A stretch of 64,000 nucleotides of DNA from Deroplatys truncata. Lineage: Eukaryota; Arthropoda; Insecta; Mantodea; Mantidae. Shown here one piece after another: positions 21,777 to 33,206 of the stretch. The stretch lies in assembly GCA_030765065.1 (NCBI GenBank), contig CM060990.1:665272618-665336617 (forward strand). Reading direction: 5' to 3'. The notes beneath the pieces were generated by a model. It searched no databases and was not told the DNA's origin. It saw only the letters and a program-made list of their open reading frames with translations. Both the position numbers and the translations under genes were made by a program. Numbering within the stretch: position 1 is the first letter of the stretch; every line of letters begins with the position of its first letter.

Positions 21777-22419
21777 TACCTTTTTACTTTATCTACTACG
21801 TATAGTAAGTAGGGAAAGTATTGTGTTTCTCCCAAAAATTCAATGTCGAGATTTCAACGGAAATACGTTTTGACGCCCCCTGATCCCAAAAGATTTTAGA
21901 AAAAGCTCCATGTGGGCCTGTGAACAGCATTACTCAAAAACGAAGAGTCTGATAAATACCAAACTTGGTATTTGACTTCAGTATTTTCCAAAGTTGCGGC
22001 ACAAATATTTTAAAGAAGGTATCCTACCCCCAACTACCCTTTAGATGAAACATTTTTCGAAATTTTTTATCTTCTAAAAGATATGTCTTAACCATTTTGA
22101 TTAGTATGCCCTATATTAAATATATGTACATAATAAATAAAATGTATATGTTGAATTTTCTGGGAATAGTCTGTGAAGTCCTCATCATTCGGAAGAAATT
22201 TTGTATAATCTTGTATAACTGGTAAACGTTAAGTGATAGACGAAAACGTACTACACAAAAAATGTAGATCTCTTTGAAACACGCAATTTATTTCAAATAA
22301 CTTTTTTGTGGAATAAGCCATTTCTGAGACATCGGTTATTAACGTTTCGAATTTTTGAATGCTTTTACCATTGCTGGAATTAATTGTACTTTCACACAAT
22401 CCGTGTGTTGGACAAGGTT

Positions 22420-22530
22420 GGAAAGGTAGAATCAGACGACTGAAAAATTCAATGTCATAGCCGGGATTTGAACCACGGATCTCCCGGTCTCCGTCCGGTT
22501 GCTCTAACCACTGTGCTAGCATAGCAATAT
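22420..22530 (-). repeat. SINE-B (tRNA-derived)
   Basis: On the minus strand the head has GTGGTTAGAGCAACCGGACG (box A type) and GTGGTTCAAATCCCGGC (box B type). The body reads TATGACATTGAATTTTTCAG then GATTCTACCTTTCC. Confidence 0.8.
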
Positions 22531-22705
22531 GCCGGTTATTACATTATTTGACCTAATAGTGATTGAAACTACGAAGCCCGGGACTTAAAGTACTTACAAC
22601 ATTGTAAGTCGCCATTGGGGTATGTCATCTCAATATAATTTGATATCTCCTTGTGGTTTACCGGAAAAAATGCGAATCAGTTGGGGAATTTAATGTCCTA
22701 CCGAC

Positions 22706-22818
22706 AAGTTGCCATGGTGGCTCAGTGGTTAGAGCAACCGGACGGAAACTGGGAGATCCGTGGCTCAAATCCCGGCTATGACATTGAATTTTTCAGTCGT
22801 CTGATTCTACCTTTCCAG
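22706..22818 (+). repeat. SINE-B (tRNA-derived), inverted partner
   Basis: Matches 22420-22530 in the opposite orientation, with head GGTGGCTCAGTGGTTAGAGC and box B GTGGCTCAAATCCCGGC. The two copies form a 110-bp inverted repeat around a 175-bp loop. Confidence 0.8.
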
Positions 22819-23090
22819 CTTTTATCATTCTTTGCAAATACTGTCGACCTTCGGTTGTTTCTCGCGATTGCAGGGAAAGAGTATGGAATTTAAAGGCCAG
22901 CATATAGCACCCAGTTCTTAAACTTTTGACTATCGCTGTTCCCTTTGTATCTATAACAAAATGTGTAATGTAGCTCTTTCCGCAAAGGTTTATCTCGATT
23001 GAAATGAAGTAGGTGGAAAAATATGCCTTAGTAGGAATAGTTTGTATGCCCAGTAATAAAGGATTAAGGTTAGAGAAAGGACTTATTAGA

Positions 23091-25549
23091 TTCAGGAAGC
23101 CTCGAAACCTGTCTTTTCGCGAAAACTTGATATAGTTTTTTTTGGTGAAATACAATACTGGTATGTGGTAGAGAGAATAGGTTATTTATTACCTTAAATC
23201 TGTAGATTCATGATGGTTTAAGATATCGCGTTTGGGCTTATTACGGCGACGCGTTCACCTATCAACTGTGAAATTGTCAAAGGTTTTTAAACAATCCCTA
23301 GGTGAAACGTGCTAAACTGAGAGCCAATGACAATTGTGTTGGCAATGCGACCATCCCGTTTGTAAACACAGGTCCAAATCCCTCCACAAACGAAGCGGGA
23401 CTAAAACCGCTGTCCTGTGGCTATATGGGCTACGATCAGCAATTTCGACAAACACGCAATGATATGCCTCCCTCTTATGGTCATCGCTTCACGGGGCTTT
23501 CACTACATTAAAGCGACAATAGCGGATTGTGCACTGGACATTTAAAATACGTTCCAACTTATTCACTATTCACAAAAGCAAACCAATTATGTACTAGCAC
23601 AAATGTTTAAAAGTCTAATCTATCCATTACCTTTACAGCCATAGGTGTTACAAAATTTAATCCTGTAAAAACATCTCTTTCTATCTACCTCTAGAAATAT
23701 AATAAATATGAATATTAAATTGAGGTAACACTGCGTTTATATAAATTTGTAAGCTTAGATAGCACTCAACTGTTTAAAAACCTGGCGAAAATTATATGCT
23801 AGCTATGATATTACGTACTCATTGCGTACACTCCTCAGAAACAAGCTAATCTTGATAATATTAATAACAGTGACGATAATAACTACTTTTTTACTACTAG
23901 AGCCACATAAATGTGTAACAATAATAATAGTATTATTTGTTGTATCCAAATACCTGTGGGCCAAAGTAATTATTTAAATTCATAAAGACATCAAATAGTA
24001 TCCTCTTGGTGAAAATAATTAAATGGAGTAATAACTTTAGACATCGTTACCATATACAATTTGGAAAATCCATAATGTGTAGGATATTTTTTGAAATTTA
24101 TGCTCCTTATTACACACAATAACAGTAATGTTTTTGCCATTTTTCAAAATTATAGCTTGCATAGGTATTTAAGTATTAATTCTTATTGTGTGTTCTCAAT
24201 GTTCTAATATAAATACTGAACAAGACGCATTTTTAAAAATATTCACATCACAAATTCAGATTTTACACTGAGTTTTAAAAAGGATCTGTTATAAATTTTT
24301 TTATATTAACCTAATTATTATTCAAAAATTATTGCTATTTGTACCCTCCAAAACCTTTTATTTTTCAAAAGATAATTTATTTCTCAAAATTAGCGTATTT
24401 TTTTTTAAAAAATATCAGCTAACTTCCTTTAAAGCAGCTTTCAGAGGCACTACAAAGATTTTGGAACAAATTAGTAAACGTCTCCATCGTCTGGAACATT
24501 TTGAGTATGGAAAATGCTGAAAAAAGTTTTGCGAGAAAACAAGATTTAAATTTGGGCATGCCTATTAATAAGCATTTGCCTGTCCATTTATAGCCTCAGT
24601 TAACTGGTAGTTCAAATGCCACAAGTAAGAAAATCGATAGATATTCTAAAAGTTTATTATTCGTATTATTTTATTATGAAAAAAAATATTTTTTCATAAT
24701 ACACAATTTTAGATCAAATTTCACAGGTACAGTTAACATATTTCTCACCCACCCCTCCCTCTATATGGTTGAATGTTTCGTTGGGCTAGCCATCTCTAAT
24801 TGTTTACACGAATCAGGATAGAATTCATTAGTAGATTTTTTTCTGACTCCTCTGTTTCACACAACTCTTAACATCTCTCATTGGTTTATGTTTGCTCCTT
24901 GAGACTTGTTTCAAGTCATACATACACGTAACAAAGAGTTGTGTGTAATATAGTGTTGGTTAGATAAATGTGGAAACTCGACGGATGCAAAAGAAATCTT
25001 TATTGGGATTTAGGAGAATGGGTCACTTCTCCTCCCAAGTATACATAATGCATTACAGCCGAGCTCATTACGTTAACGCCGATACGACAAATGTTGCTTA
25101 TCTATTCACATCTAAACCGTCTGTTGCCACGTTTCGTACTGCTCTCGGAGCAGCTAATGGTTAAGGGAACAATTTCATAGATGCAAGATTATCTACAGTA
25201 ACACGAGCACCAAGCGATAACCAGCCCGGAAACAAAGACAAGCCGCATGCTAATCTAATGAGTGCGGGGATTGTTTGAGAACGAAAGTCACCGCTTTTCG
25301 ACATCTGCTCTGAGATGTGTCTATATTGCAAGTTGTTCATGAACATGAGGTCTAAATCAGCTTTAAAACCACGAATTAGATGAGAAGTTTAATGCATATT
25401 CGAAGGCGGCGCATTAAAAGTACATACATATGTCTTAGTATACCTTAGATCCATAGTGCGAATACAGCCCGTATTGTTCGATTTTTCAACTAGATTTATC
25501 TTTCCAGTCTTAGCCTACACACGGTCAGTGTGAAAGAACGGTTATGAGA
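23091..25549. other. AT-rich DNA without recognised features
   Basis: No element ends or known protein similarity. The GC content is higher at 23280-23520 and 24960-25290; short frames there (23302-23511 and 24970-25164, plus) show no motif I recognise. Confidence 0.4.
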
Positions 25550-25551
25550 TA

Positions 25552-26141
25552 CAGAATGAAGCATTTAAGTTGAGAATGTACAATATCTCCAAAACGAAGT
25601 GTTGTAGAAAGAATATCTTTAATAAAAGCTACGTGATATTATGGGGAAAGTAAATGCCACTAGTCATGTTCTGTTTGGAGGACGTTATGTTGGTCATTTT
25701 AGGGCCAATTTAGTTCTTTTTAAATGGAAACGTACATTTTGTACTTTGTTTTCTCATTAGAAAATTATTTATAAAAAATAAAAATGTAACTTGACCCTCA
25801 AATGACCATCCATGAATGGTCCAACCATTCATTGCGCACTTCGTACACAGCCATCCAGAATTTTCGTACTTACTTACGTCGGTGTAAGAACAATTTTGCA
25901 AAGTGCTTTATACAAATGTTGTTTAGTTTTTATGAGGAGTGAGAAAACAACAACAAAAATTGGGTTCCGTTTAAAAAATTAAATTGACCCTAAAATGACC
26001 ATCACAACGTCCTCTAAATAAAACGGACTAATGCCATTTACTTTCCTCCATAATATGAAGCAAGTTTTATTCAAGACATTTCTTTCTACAACACTTCGTT
26101 TTGGAGATATTGTACAGTCTCAACTTAAATGGTCCACCTTG
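25552..26141. mobile_element. MITE with about 190-bp inverted repeats, family M1
   Basis: Ends CAGAATGAAGCATTTAAG and, from the right, CAAGGTGGACCATTTAAG, continuing GTTGAGACTGTACAATATC. TA flanks both ends (25550-25551, 26142-26143). Sister copy at 44034-44679. No transposase left; the TA and CAGGGTGGA end point to an IS630/mariner origin. Confidence 0.88.
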
Positions 26142-26684
26142 TATGTGCAGCTTTAGAAACGTTCCCAATACTTAGAAGTTTGACCAATCAAGAGGTCTCG
26201 GAGCTTAATACTGTTTTGTCTCCCTAACTCAAAATACACATATTAGACCTCCCTCTAAACACGATAAATTCACCCAGGAGTTCCGGAATAGCCTATATCA
26301 CATGTTTAAAAGTATATTTATTGTTATTAAACGAATGAATTTGAACATTGAACATTACTGTTCAAACTACATAACTACTAATTATTTTCTCTACTGCCAA
26401 ACGGAAATACATGTTTTGAGGCTCCCTGAACCTAAAAATAAAACCATTTTAGGAAAAGTATGTCTGTTGTTGTGAATGTAAGCATCATAACTCAAAAACG
26501 ATAAGTCCGATAAATACAAACTTGATATTTAATCTCAGAATCCTTCAAAGATGCTACACGAAGATTTTCAAGAAAATCCTACCCACGCTAAACTACTCTT
26601 TACGTGGAAATTTTTTATTTATTTTTGATTATCTAAAAATGGCTCCAATGATTTTGATAAAAATACCATATACTTCAGATATTT

Positions 26685-27054
26685 AATTCTGCTTTCTCTG
26701 TTTATCCTCCCCTTTTGAAGGGCTCGAACTCCCCAGGACTTACAAGCCAATGCCTGAAGACAGACGCCTGTCGGGGAGCAGACAGAATAATTGGATCGTA
26801 TAGAAGAACCAGTATGGGTGATTAGCCTGAAATCTGGTATGATAGCGAGGAAGTAGATGATATGAACTGACGGTGAAATGGATGAAAGGAAAGGTGGTGA
26901 TGAAGCAGTTGGTAGAATGACAGGGGAAACCGGAGAATACCCGTCCAGACGCCGCTTCGTTCACCGCAAATCCCACATGCGGTTCACTGGGACCGAACCC
27001 GGGCTGCCTGGTGAGAGACGAGCGGTCTATTCACTCGGTCACGGCGCCGCCGCT
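26685..27054 (-). repeat. SINE-F (tRNA-derived) in Rep1
   Basis: Flanked by CAGATATTT (26676-26684) and CAGACATTT (27055-27063). The minus-strand head has GCCGTGACCGAGTGAATAGA (box A type) and CGGGTTCGGTCCCAGTG (box B type); the body ends GGATAAACAGAGAAAGCAG. Confidence 0.8.
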
Positions 27055-27243
27055 CAGACATTTGCACGATCAATAATATATATATATTGAACCACAGCTA
27101 GGAAGTAATTTTGTATAGTTTTGTATAACTGGTAAACTATAAGGAATATACAAAAACGTCCCAAACATATTTTAGACCTCTTTAAAACACAGAATTTATT
27201 TACAATAAGTTTTTCAGTGGCATCAGCCACATCCGAGATATCT

Positions 27244-27790
27244 TAAAGGTACGTATCACGTAGGGGCCCCCAGAATCGGGGTAGAACACCGCACACAGGA
27301 CAGTCGGCCCTTTATGCTTCCAACTTGACCCCTGGAAGGGAAGGATGAGGGGAGAGACCCGAATGGCGACCAGATGCAAATGTCGACCAGATCCAAATGT
27401 CGACGGGCGCAAGCACATGAATGGCGTCCCTAACGTTTCCAGATAGAAACGCATCAAATGACCCCCGGTCCCTGCCCAAAAGTGTCTAAGAGAGACCTAA
27501 CTGAGCGGTACCGTAGCTACGCCAGGGAAGAAACCTTTACAGAGCACAAGCCACCGTCCAGCCGCAACGCGCCGAACACTGTTGCCTGGACCTATAATCC
27601 TAAAACAGATGACGAGTACTGGAAATGAGAGGAAGGAGAGTCGTGGTGAAAGATCAACCACCGCATCATTCGCCTGGCGACCCGAGAAAACCACAAAAAA
27701 CGCATAGGCCAGAGTGTGTGACCGCCGGGTATCGAACTTGGGACCTCCCGAATGCGGGTTACAGACTTTGCCGCCTGAACCACGCTCGGT
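27244..27790 (-). repeat. SINE-C (tRNA-derived, long), copy 1
   Basis: About 547 bp, flanked by GAGATATCT (27235-27243) and GAGGTATCT (27791-27799). On the minus strand the head has GTGGTTCAGGCGGCAAAGTC and AGTTCGATACCCGGCGG, and the body runs to GTGATACGTACCTTTAAG. GC-rich. Shares the body with 33207-33656. Confidence 0.85.
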
Positions 27791-27870
27791 GAGGTATCTG
27801 TTACTATGAGTTTCACTTTTTGAACGCTTGTCATTTTAAGTGATGTCGCTATTGAGAAGTTGTTTTGTTA

Positions 27871-27889
27871 GCTCCACGTATGGACGCCA
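27871..27889 (-). promoter_or_regulatory. tRNA-Lys primer-binding-site-like block within LTR L1
   Basis: The minus strand reads TTGGCGTCCATACGTGGAGC, close to TGGCGCCCAACGTGGGGC, the complement of the 3' end of tRNA-Lys(CUU). It lies inside the LTR (before its CA end), which is unusual. Confidence 0.6.
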
Positions 27890-28248
27890 ATTTGAGAATA
27901 ATATTTGTATTGAAGGAGTTGTATTATATTTCAACTGTTGGGGAGCCGAACTTGAAATAGTTGCAACCGCACTTATGGTACCCGGTAGCCTTTTCCCCAA
28001 ATATGCTTTCTGGTGCCCTTTGCCCCAAAAAATGTTTTAAAATAACATTAACTTTGTAATTAAACTGTTTCTTTAAATATTTAATATTTATGTTTACCTC
28101 GGCTGCGTCAGTATTATTATTATTTATTATTATTAGAGACACGTTTCTCTTAGCAGGGTTGTGGTGTGACTAAGAATTAGGTTTACACAGATTATAATTT
28201 TACTTCACTCCCTTTATTAATGCTTGATACGATTTAAATAACACTTCA

Positions 28249-28251
<3 letters not shown>

Positions 28252-28320
<69 letters not shown>
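28252..28320. repeat. (AT)n(GA)n microsatellite inside LTR L1
   Basis: About 16 AT units then about 18 GA units. The other LTR copies have only a short AGAGAG here, so this is a copy-specific expansion. Confidence 0.95.
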
Positions 28321-28323
<3 letters not shown>

Positions 28324-29135
28324 AGAGAGAGCTGTGAGATGTTTTTATTAAATACTTGCACTTTTTAACACGTAAACTATTTTCGTCTCACACGAATACG
28401 TATTATACTTCTCGAGGACTTCTCGTCCGGTTAGGAACACTGTTTGCAGGCAACTGAACTCTGAATTTGTAAAATTTTCTCCTTTTCAGTTTCTGATTGG
28501 CTAATCCTGCTCCAATAGAATACCTTCATTTAACTAAAGCTTTTTCTGGTTGTTGATTGGCTATTTTATAAACTGTCTCAAAATTTGCATTATTGTTGCT
28601 CTAATAATGACTAGTAGCATTTAAACTTTCAAATTCATGATTGCCTCCAGGTGTCCTCATTGTTACCTCATCGTTAGCAACTTTTAACTTATTATTCTCA
28701 CAGCTCCTACATTATTAAATTACGTAATATATTCATATATCATTATTTAACATGTATACAATAATATAAACATATACAATGAGTGTTGCATACATTTTAC
28801 AAATTATTACATACACGTATTGCTTTAAGGCGGGCTGTTATTGAATTTACATATTATATAATTAGACTGAAATTATTTAAGTGTTAAAAATACTGCCTCA
28901 CTATTCAGTTGTTTATCGAAACTTCATGGAAAGGGTACGTAGTTTAAAGGCGAGCACTCGTTTTCCTCTCTTTCCCTTGTACCTTACAAATATGTTATGA
29001 AACTATTTCTGCAAAGGCTTATTTGGATTAGCAAGGGAAAGATGCAAAAGTATTCTTTCGTAAGAATAGTCCATAAAGCTATATGCAAATAAAGGAGAGT
29101 GGGTAGGGAAAGTCATGTGAGTGTAGCACATAAAG

Positions 29136-29642
29136 TTTTTTGTTGAAAATCTTGGGAGACTAATGAAGTGTAAATAATAATTAATTATTCGTGTTATTGA
29201 ATTTTGAAAAGTACTGCAGTGATACAAAAACACATTTTCGTTAGGACTAAGCGCATTGATCGAGGAATCAACAGCTGGCGAGTTTCAGCATCGTATTTAG
29301 TTCCCAGCAAAGCCAAATGGCATTTAACGCAGACGTATTTACCCTATCAGTAGATCTCCGTTTCATTCACCGTATTGGTGGAATTAACAGAAAGAGAAAC
29401 CAACCCTTCGGTACAAAATAGGTAAAATCCATTGAGGAAGTAAGATTACCTATTATCTCATCTATTTTCGTTATTAAGCTAAGCGTACAGGGTCTTTAAC
29501 GTGTAAAAAAGAAGAAAGAAACAATTAAAACCTTGTGTTGATTGAAGAAAAACTGGAGTTAGAGATGCAGTGAATGCTTTTGTAATATAGGTAAGCCAAG
29601 CACATATGTTTATATAGCTTTTCTGTGGCTTTAAGGTAGGTA
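29136..29642. other. non-coding DNA, nothing recognised
   Basis: AT-rich sequence between Rep1 and the small MITE; no frames of interest. Confidence 0.4.
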
Positions 29643-29883
29643 CTAGTCGGCCACTATGTGAATGCGCTTGGAGGAAGGCGCAAGGCAAGGGGTTAGGCGA
29701 ATATACAGCTGCAAAATGAAAACAGTACCTACTACATTTGCAGGCCTCAGCCTCACTAGTAAATGCGATTTGGAACTGCAGATGTTTTATTTACCTAACT
29801 GTGCTTCCGATGCCCCCGCCTACTTGTTTCGTAACCACTTAGTTCCTCTTTCCGCCATGCGCACTCGTATCGTGGCCGACTAG
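29643..29883. mobile_element. 241-bp MITE, family M2
   Basis: Ends CTAGTCGGCCACTATGTGAA and, from the right, CTAGTCGGCCACGATACGAG, with inverted repeats of about 37 bp and TA on both sides (29641-29642, 29884-29885). A 73-codon frame crosses it with no motif. Confidence 0.85.
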
Positions 29884-29885
29884 TA

Positions 29886-30664
29886 TGTTGCCCATGACTT
29901 TCCGGGTGTTTATACGTTACTGACGATGAGTGCAGCAACTGTTGCCAATTCCATGTCTACTGCGCATTCGGTCTAGTCCAACTCTAGACTCTTTCCAATA
30001 AACATTTTATGTATGTTTTAAGTTTTATTAAGGAGTACTGGGACCGAAATTGTGGCCAGTATTCTAAAAAACTGACTATTTTATATTTAAATATTCCTTA
30101 ACTCTTTGAATATGTATTAGATAGGTATTTGAACTCATTCAGTTATTTTTAAAGCCACGGCAGTTATCTTTATAATTCCGTACACGAGACATGTTTATAA
30201 AAAAAAATAAGAAGTCGTATCTCAGAAAGAAATATTTCAGTACTACGAAAACTGCAAGGGTCTTTATATGTTGATAAAACTTAAAGAAAAGTGGTAGAAT
30301 TGCTCACCGTTAACATTGCAAGAATTGTATGTATGCTATTTGGCCTTTGTTTTAAAGCTACCTTATAGCGAATAAAAGACGTGCACCTTAATAAAAATTA
30401 GAAATGTTTAAATGAGGAGAGGAAAATTGTTGTTGATTGATCTGCTGCACAGCATTTTAAATTCATGCACAGTTGCCTCTGCATACGATCACTGGATGTT
30501 ATTTAATATTTTCAAGCAAATACTTCCATTACGAAATCCCTTGCAGAATTTTCTAGCCTTAGGTTTTGGGAAAACACAAATGACGTTGTGTGTATATTTA
30601 TACTTCTGAAACAAATTTAATGAATCAGTTGTATCAGGAATCTACCTGTAACTATCCCGAGGTA
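29886..30664. other. non-coding DNA, nothing recognised
   Basis: AT-rich. A 65-codon plus frame at 30412-30609 has no known domain. Confidence 0.4.
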
Positions 30665-30860
30665 GCGGGCTGAAAAATCCTTAGCTTAGCTTCCTTCGGA
30701 AGGGAAATAAAGCTGGTGGTCGCGTGTCGTAGATTTACGGCACTTAAAAGAACCTCAAGGCTGATAAAGAAGCCTCTGAGAAACAAATTCTGCTCTTTCA
30801 CGCTCAATATGGAATGGGACACTAAGAACCATAAATAAAACTCAATTTAATTTAATTTAC
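30665..30860 (+). repeat. SINE-A copy 3, 5'-truncated
   Basis: Plus-strand body from AAAAATCCTTAGCTTAG through GTCGTAGATTTACGGCAC to the tail AACTCAATTTAATTTAATTT. The tRNA-like head is missing. The ATTTA repeat is the 3' tail of this family. Confidence 0.85.
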
Positions 30861-30969
30861 GTGTAACTATTGAGCCCATTTGATCTAATGCTTAAAAGGT
30901 TTTAAGTTTTAGTCCCATGTCCCTTAATATAAGAAAAAGCAGCTTTTATTTTGATACGTATGCAGTGCA

Positions 30970-31075
30970 TAGATAAGGGAGGGAGAGGAGTAAGAGAAGC
31001 AGAGAAAATAGGGGATAGAGTAAGGAGAATAAGAGAAAGAACTAGAGGTTTAGAGAGGGGGAGAGAAAATCTCCA
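30970..31075 (+). repeat. polypurine tract
   Basis: About 105 bp almost wholly of A and G (GGGAGGGAGAGGAG, then AGAGAGGGGGAGAGAAAA). It may be a decayed GA microsatellite. Confidence 0.8.
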
Positions 31076-31133
31076 CAGTCAAAACGTATTAACGCGAACG
31101 GATCTGCGGGCTCTGTAATTGTGAATTCATTTT

Positions 31134-32572
31134 ACTTTTTCTGCCAGTACATAGTACGTAGATAATTTATTCCATCCAAAAATTCAGTATCTAGATTTTA
31201 CTAGAATACATGTTTTGAGGCACCCTAAATCCAAAAACATTTTTAAGATAATGTCCGTGCTTGTATGTGTGTGTGTGTGTGTCTGCGAGCAGTATAACTT
31301 AAAATTGAAATGTCGGATAAATACCAAGCTTGGAGTTTAAATTCCGTATCTTCCAAAGATGCGACACGAAGTTTTTGCAGAAAATCCCCCACTTAAAACT
31401 ACCCTTTACATGGAGCACTTTTGGAAGCTTTTGATTTTCTGAAAAATGGCTCTAAAAGCTTTGATTAAAATACCACACTTAAAGTTATTTACATGACAAA
31501 ATATATATCTTGAATTTTCTGGGAATAGCTTGTGAAGTCCTCTTCATTCGTAGGCAAATTTATATAATCTTATATAACTGGTAAACGTTAAGCAATAAAC
31601 GAATACGTACTACACAAAAATTGCGTATTTCTTTAAAATATACGATTTATTCCAAGTAACTTTTTTGTGGCATCAACCATTTCCGAGGTATCCGTTATTT
31701 ATGGCTCGAATTGTTCAATACTCATTCTTTTCAAATTTAGACAAAATAGAACAGATTCAGCATAGGATGAGTCTCCCCTGTCAGTGGTTGCTGGAATGTG
31801 GAAGGTTTATTAGTCAAAATAAGGTGGAATTGGCTCAAGTGTGGATGTGAGGTGATCTATAGCAATGGTGGAAACTTGGTTAACCAGAAACACAGTGATA
31901 TACATGGAGGGTTATGAGTATTTTGGAAAACACGGTGAAAAAGAAAATGAAAGGCAGGGTACCAGGGGGAATACGAGTGTTTATTAGAAGGGTCAGAAAC
32001 TTAGAACAAAGGAAATAAAGGGTACAGGATTAGAGAGAGTAAGAAAGACATGAGAAATGATATAGAACTAACAGGAGGAAGAAATTAAATTAAGGATTAG
32101 TTAATTTACATTAGTTAAACAGGATTCTTATACACCAATAACCAGGGTGTTAGTGTGTATAAGGTCAAAAGGAACATACAAACAACTCTTAAGAATAAAA
32201 ATTAGTTGAAGGTGTCTAACGAAAAAAGAAGGAAAGTTTATATTGTATAAATGTAACCAGATATTGTATGTGATTAATGACAAATAAATTTCATTTCATT
32301 TTTTTACAGTCCTGTCGATTTTCAGCTGTTTCTCGTGATGTCCTGCAAGGTTATGGAATTTTAAGGCCAGCATATATCGTCCAGTTCTAAAACATTTGAC
32401 TATAGCTATTCCCTTTGTAACTATAATGTAATGTGTAATGCAGCTATTTTTGGAAAGGTTTATCACGATTAAAATGGAGTAGATAGGAAAATAAACTTTC
32501 CTAAGAATAATTTGTACATCCATCAATAAGTAATAGGGGGTAGAGAAAGTTATTGAATGTAACACATCAGAT
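31134..32572 (+). repeat. Rep1 copy interrupted by a LINE 3' end
   Basis: First part 31134-31731 (ACTTTTTCTGCCAGTAC to CAATACTCATTCTTT), second part 32300-32572 (CAGTCCTGTCG to GTAACACATCAGATT). A short GT tract at 31264-31281 is the usual internal microsatellite. Confidence 0.85.
31732..32299 (+). mobile_element. non-LTR retrotransposon 3' fragment
   Basis: The insertion sits in Rep1 between ATTCTTT and ATTTTTTT and ends AATAAATTTCATTTCATTT, the pattern of a 5'-truncated LINE tail. A short frame at its start (IQHRMSLPCQWLLECG) might be the end of an ORF, but I see no catalytic motif. Orientation is plus by the 3' AATAAA. Confidence 0.55.
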
Positions 32573-32579
32573 TTCTTCC

Positions 32580-33206
32580 AATAACAGAGATTTCCAGTTC
32601 TATCTCCTTCTAGAACTTAATTTCTCTACTGAAATTGACAAATAGTTGCATGCTTGGAAAGAAAATTACTGAGCTTTTAGGAACAGAATAGCGTATAAAT
32701 GAAGGGACCCCAAGGGAAATCCTCCGTCGCTTGCTTTGATTTATACACATGCATGCATCGCGTGCAATTGACTGAAAATGATAGATACGCAGGAATGAAC
32801 CAGTATAAGAGAACTTCTCTGCAGATACTTCGTCATATACTAACGATCATATCTAGTATGATTCACAGACTCACGAACTGTGAGCTGCCCTTAATCCTGT
32901 GCATGCAAGATTCAGTGCCAATGTCATATACAATAGATGACCGAGGTTCAGCGGCGCATCAGAGATAAAACAGCTCGCATGAATCTCCTTGTCGCAGTGA
33001 ATGTCAACTACGAAGGTATGCACGGAAATAACTGATATTGAGTTCAGTTGAGGACGAACTTCACGAGGATATTATCTTTGGTGAGAAAAAAAATCATATT
33101 GTGAAGCACAGTGAACCAGACTGGTGTTTTCAAACTCAAGACACTCGAAGAATTTTGTAACCATGACCTCAAAAAGTTTACAGAACAAGTTCCACCAAAC
33201 CTAAAC
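32580..33206. other. non-coding DNA, nothing recognised
   Basis: An 89-codon plus frame at 32699-32968 has no known motif. Confidence 0.35.

Larger units (their letters stand above)
21783..23090 (+). repeat. Rep1 copy interrupted by two SINE-B copies
   Basis: 21783-22375 holds the first half (ACTTTATCTACTACG to GAATTTTTGAATGC) and 22830-23090 the second (CGGTTGTTTCTCGCGATTGC to GGTTAGAGAAAGG). The gap holds two inverted SINE-B copies and about 175 bp of other sequence. Confidence 0.8.
27854..28900 (-). repeat. solo LTR (L1) of an LTR retrotransposon
   Basis: Reads on the minus strand from TGAGGCAGTATTTTTAACAC to ACAACTTCTC(A), with a 4-5 bp target duplication CTAT(T) at 27849-27853 and 28901-28905; Rep1 continues on both sides. 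Two or three ATTGG/CCAAT boxes lie in the middle, and two AATAAA signals follow. Near its 3' end is a tRNA-Lys primer-site-like block (27871-27889). It has grown by AT and GA tracts at 28252-28320. Confidence 0.82.
26395..29135 (+). repeat. Rep1 copy with three insertions
   Basis: The Rep1 order runs on through 26395-26684, 27055-27243, 27791-27853 and 28901-29135. The gaps are SINE-F, SINE-C and a solo LTR, each with a target duplication that restores the Rep1 consensus. It ends GGGAAAGTCATGTGAGTG. Confidence 0.85.

Noticed and set aside
22440..22520. tRNA gene on the minus strand
   Set aside because: Box A and box B are present, but the head is repeated nearby, is followed by the same body sequence, and forms no closed acceptor stem. 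It is a SINE-B head. The same applies to the heads of SINE-A, C, D, E and F.
31732..32299. Processed host pseudogene
   Set aside because: The 3' AATAAATTTCATTTCATTT end and lack of a long frame fit a LINE tail better, though the case is not closed.
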